Source of the DNA: Woeseiaceae bacterium
GTDB lineage: Bacteria > Pseudomonadota > Gammaproteobacteria > Steroidobacterales > Woeseiaceae
DNA: 52,369 nucleotides
Assembly (NCBI GenBank): GCA_013042375.1
Contig: JABDQH010000036.1
Location: forward strand, 1-52,369
Reading direction: 5' to 3'
Shown: piece by piece, positions 50,135-52,369 of the stretch
Layout of the letters: every line of letters starts with the position of its first letter
Position numbering within the stretch: position 1 is the first letter of the stretch
Notes under the pieces: generated by a model
Seen by the model: only the letters and a program-made list of their open reading frames with translations
What the model was told of the DNA's origin: nothing
Databases searched by the model: none
Position numbers and translations under genes: made by a program

Positions 50135-51820
50135 TTACGGCACGATCCGGTCTCCGCCGAGGACGGGGTCGCCATCCCAGCCGAGCCCTGCCCAGTCGAC
50201 CTTGTCGTCGAAGTGGCAGTCACTGCAGTCATTGTCGTATCCGTAGGCCTGTTCCTTCGGCGCGACCTCGTGGTTGACCGTGAGGAACATCTCGGTCGAG
50301 ACGAAACCGAAGTCGCCGCTGGTGTACGGCTGGCCCGCCTTGGCCGCGCCTTCGATCAGCGCGAGATCCCAGTCCCAGGTGCCCCAGAACGGGTTCGGGC
50401 CGCCTGCCGTGCCGAACAGGTGCGGCACGATGATGCGCTGGTTGACGACGTCGGCGGGCTGCTTGCCGACCATCTTCTTGAACGGATAGATCATCGCCTC
50501 GGGGTCGCCGAAGTCGCCGACCGGCTCGGCCATTATGGCCGGCTCGCTCTCGTACGTGTCGTTGACGCCGACCAGCATCTTGCGCCACGTGCCGTTGAAG
50601 AAGCGCAGTTCGGGCCGGACGTTGTTGGCCCAGATGAACGTGCCTTTCTTGCGGTCGTAGGTGTCGCGGCCCGTTACGGGGTCCTTCGGTATCGGATCGA
50701 CGACTGCGCCGGCCGTGCTCCAGTCCCAGTCGACCTTCGTCGACGTATGGCGCGCGAAGGTCGGGATATGGCAGACCTGGCACGCCAGCCTCTCATGTGC
50801 CACCCGCCCGTTTACCTCGGTCGTGATGACCGTTTCGACGCTCGAGCCGGCATGTTGGGTGAGAGCGCCGAGATGGCAGTCGTCGCACTGTTTCATGATG
50901 CCTTCGTCGACCGAGTGATAAGGCATGCCGCCGATGCCGTGCGAGAGCATTTTTTCATCGCCATCGCGCTTGACCTGGTGGCAGTCGACGCATTCGTACT
51001 TCGGCACGCCGTCCTTGCCCATGTGCACGTCGTATTCGAATGTCGTGTTTTCGAGCGACAAGGCGAGATCGCCGTGCTTGACGTTGTCGCCGCCGCCCGC
51101 GCCGGCATGGCAGTCGATGCAGTTGGAGATCGTCGGCCTGTCCATCGCGACGCTGCGCGCAACGGCCTGCAGATCGACCGTGCCCTCGGGCATGCCGGCC
51201 GCTGGTTTGGCCTTGGCGTACGTGCCCGTCTGGTCGTGGCAGACCAGGCAGTCGATGTTGTTGGGGTCGTCGAAGTCGAACGTCTCGTCGGCCCAGCCGT
51301 AGCCGGCATGACATTGCGTACAACGGCCTTCGTTACTGGCGATGCCAATGCAGAAGTTGTTGAGAATGTCTTTCTTGCCATGCATCTGGCCCGCGACGCC
51401 CTCGATGTTCGCTGCCTCGCCTTCCCATTTCCAGTGAGCCGTCGTCAGGAACTCGTCGGCCAGCTTGCCGTGGCAGCTCAGGCACGAGCCCGTACCTTCA
51501 TAGGCGTATTCCGTGAAGTAGCCGGAGTGCAGCTGGGCGGCCTCATAGGCACCGCCCGCGTAGGCGTTGCAGTCGAACACGTCGATGACGCCATCGCCGT
51601 TGATGTCTTCTTCCGGGTCGCCGATGCTGTTGTTGTTCAGATCCCAGCAGGCCTGCCCGGGCGCCCCTGCGGTGCCGTCCGCGCCGTCCGTGCCGTCCGT
51701 GCCGTCCCGGCCGTCCATGCCGGCTGCGCCGTCGTCGCCCTCGCATCCTGCCAGACCGAGGCCGAGGCTGAGGACGAGCAGGATAAAGGCGTGTGAAAAG
51801 AATCCATTCCTCCTGGTCAT
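50135..51820 (-). CDS. Octaheme c-type cytochrome lipoprotein (tetrathionate reductase/Otr-like family)
   Basis: A 561-residue lipoprotein: lipobox LGLAGC with Cys26, then a collagen-like Gly-X-Y stretch (about 28-53, GRDGTDGTDGADGTAG), then an acidic calcium-site-like DLNNNSIGDPEEDINGDG. Eight CxxCH motifs follow: CLSCH, CTQCH, CLVCH, CIDCH, CVDCH, CDDCH, CQVCH and CSDCH. Heme count and layout fit the octaheme tetrathionate reductase family, which also reduces nitrite and hydroxylamine in vitro in the Shewanella enzyme. It probably sits on the outer membrane, as electron acceptor or terminal reductase. The start at 51820 has GGGAG eight bases upstream; the codon at 51835 (TTG) is rejected. 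No partner reductase or quinol oxidase gene is adjacent. Confidence 0.86.
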   Translation of the reverse strand: MTRRNGFFSHAFILLVLSLGLGLAGCEGDDGAAGMDGRDGTDGTDGADGTAGAPGQACWDLNNNSIGDPEEDINGDGVIDVFDCNAYAGGAYEAAQLHSGYFTEYAYEGTGSCLSCHGKLADEFLTTAHWKWEGEAANIEGVAGQMHGKKDILNNFCIGIASNEGRCTQCHAGYGWADETFDFDDPNNIDCLVCHDQTGTYAKAKPAAGMPEGTVDLQAVARSVAMDRPTISNCIDCHAGAGGGDNVKHGDLALSLENTTFEYDVHMGKDGVPKYECVDCHQVKRDGDEKMLSHGIGGMPYHSVDEGIMKQCDDCHLGALTQHAGSSVETVITTEVNGRVAHERLACQVCHIPTFARHTSTKVDWDWSTAGAVVDPIPKDPVTGRDTYDRKKGTFIWANNVRPELRFFNGTWRKMLVGVNDTYESEPAIMAEPVGDFGDPEAMIYPFKKMVGKQPADVVNQRIIVPHLFGTAGGPNPFWGTWDWDLALIEGAAKAGQPYTSGDFGFVSTEMFLTVNHEVAPKEQAYGYDNDCSDCHFDDKVDWAGLGWDGDPVLGGDRIVP

Positions 51821-52143
51821 GATGGTGTCTCCCAACGTTTGTGAGTAAGAGTGAAGTCGTGCAGATTCAGGAATAGAATCGGCCCGGTGAAAACCAGGGC
51901 TCGGGCGGACGCAGCTAGTGCGCTTGTGCGATGGACTCGCATCGTGCTCAAAAAATCAGCTATCAGATTTGCCCGAAATCAGTAATATTAGCTAATTCTA
52001 AATTACTGATGTTCGGTGCATATGATCGGCGATTCGGGAATTTTCTCAATACGTCGGAACAGGCATATCCGTAGGGATTTTTACCTACCGGTGGCCCGTC
52101 GCGAGCGATTGATTCGCGGACCCCGATGGCCCAAGGTACGTGC
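51821..52143. promoter_or_regulatory. Divergent intergenic region with a 9+9 inverted repeat
   Basis: No gene is seen in these 323 bases. The middle is AT-rich. ATCAGTAAT (51978-51986) and ATTACTGAT (52002-52010) are exact inverted copies, with a smaller palindrome TTAGCTAA (51988-51995) between them. The position upstream of a TetR gene and of the octaheme gene suggests an operator for the TetR protein controlling one or both. Minus-strand open frames here (to 52262) are shadows without homology. Confidence 0.45.
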
Positions 52144-52369
52144 ATGAGCCGGGACACCCGCAATCGCATCCTCGTCGCGAGCCTGTTGCTGTTCAACGAC
52201 AACGGCGAGCCGGGCACGACGACCAACGAGATCGCCGACGAAGTCGACATCAGCCCGGGCAATCTTCACTACCACTTCCGGAAGAAGGCGCTGATCGTCG
52301 ATGCCCTGCTCGACGAGTTTCGCGTCGACGCCGCGCGCGTGCTCGATCCGCCGCCGGACGGCGTTTCCA
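52144..52369 (+). CDS. TetR-family regulator, 3' end cut by window
   Basis: Seventy-five codons are visible. The helix-turn-helix is clear: LLLFNDNGEPGTTTNEIA then VDISPGNLHYHFRKKALI. The ligand-binding domain lies beyond the window. The start at 52144 has AAGG about seven bases upstream; ATG 52126 is in frame and adds six residues. The motif ISPGNLHYHF is common in TetR regulators of lipid or short-chain acyl metabolism, but the target is unknown. A perfect inverted repeat upstream may be its operator. Confidence 0.88.
   Translation, partial: MSRDTRNRILVASLLLFNDNGEPGTTTNEIADEVDISPGNLHYHFRKKALIVDALLDEFRVDAARVLDPPPDGVS

Noticed and set aside
50213-51796. 527-codon plus-strand open frame opposite the octaheme gene
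   Set aside because: It mirrors the Cys/His-rich octaheme frame; the minus strand has eight heme motifs, a lipobox and a ribosome site.
1-52369. CRISPR array, prophage, integron or insertion sequence
   Set aside because: No regularly spaced repeats, integrase, transposase or phage structural genes are seen; the only repeat cluster is at 46446-46529.

Overview
The window is about 52 kb of dense, high-GC DNA (roughly 60-65% by eye). The gene families point to a Gammaproteobacterium, probably marine and heterotrophic: a HexR-controlled Entner-Doudoroff set, a PL6 alginate lyase, a VC_2705-type symporter with a CrbS-like kinase, a DcaP-type porin, TrhP (YegQ) and many periplasmic c-type cytochromes. 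A Woeseiales-like sediment bacterium would fit, but that placement is a guess. I see no rRNA, tRNA, CRISPR array, prophage or insertion sequence. Both window edges cut genes.

Layout. (1) 1-9022, uronate and sugar catabolism: a 5'-cut PL6 alginate lyase, an MFS uronate transporter and an SDR (probable DEHU reductase) run rightward and meet edd-pgl-zwf running leftward. hexR is divergent from zwf, with two HexR-type palindromes in between. KDG kinase and KDPG aldolase are not here. (2) 9098-14335, trans-4-hydroxyproline catabolism: pyrroline-hydroxycarboxylate deaminase, hydroxyproline epimerase, FAD D-hydroxyproline dehydrogenase and a TauE/SafE permease, with a divergent FMN alpha-hydroxyacid dehydrogenase. 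(3) 14342-17194, a TetR gene coupled to a fused ATP sulfurylase/APS kinase, then a strongly hairpinned spacer and a small ribbon-helix-helix-like protein. (4) 17483-18697, an ATPase-FHA protein. (5) 18699-31696, a short-chain carboxylate module: propionyl-CoA synthetase type ligase, sodium symporter with DUF4212 subunit, CrbS-like kinase, CrbR-like regulator, the C-terminal remnant of an acetyl-CoA synthetase gene, a DcaP-type porin, a cNMP/CBS/DUF294 protein and a DnaQ-like exonuclease. (6) 31716-33651, TrhP and an unknown protein. (7) 33632-39363, a tightly overlapping five-gene leftward operon: diheme lipoprotein cytochrome, MauG/CcpA-like diheme protein, beta-helix protein with a C-terminal cytochrome c, ALDH12-type aldehyde dehydrogenase and HAD phosphatase. 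(8) 39448-46439, a flavin dehydrogenase, then a leftward lipid operon (acyl-CoA ligase, patatin, alpha/beta hydrolase, AlaX) with three TTG starts, and a divergent cNMP-binding protein. (9) 46446-52369, an inverted-repeat cluster, an EF-G paralogue, a secreted amidohydrolase, an octaheme lipoprotein cytochrome and a 3'-cut TetR gene.

How it fits together. The lyase-transporter-reductase unit would deliver KDG into the same lower pathway that Zwf-Pgl-Edd feed, and HexR would sense that flux. The hydroxyproline genes and the lipid operon suggest use of proteinaceous and lipid detritus. The carboxylate module handles uptake, sensing and activation of acetate- or propionate-like acids; its original acs appears to have been lost. 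The least explained unit is the five-gene cytochrome/beta-helix/ALDH12 operon. Functions are assigned by reading protein motifs; no database search was run.
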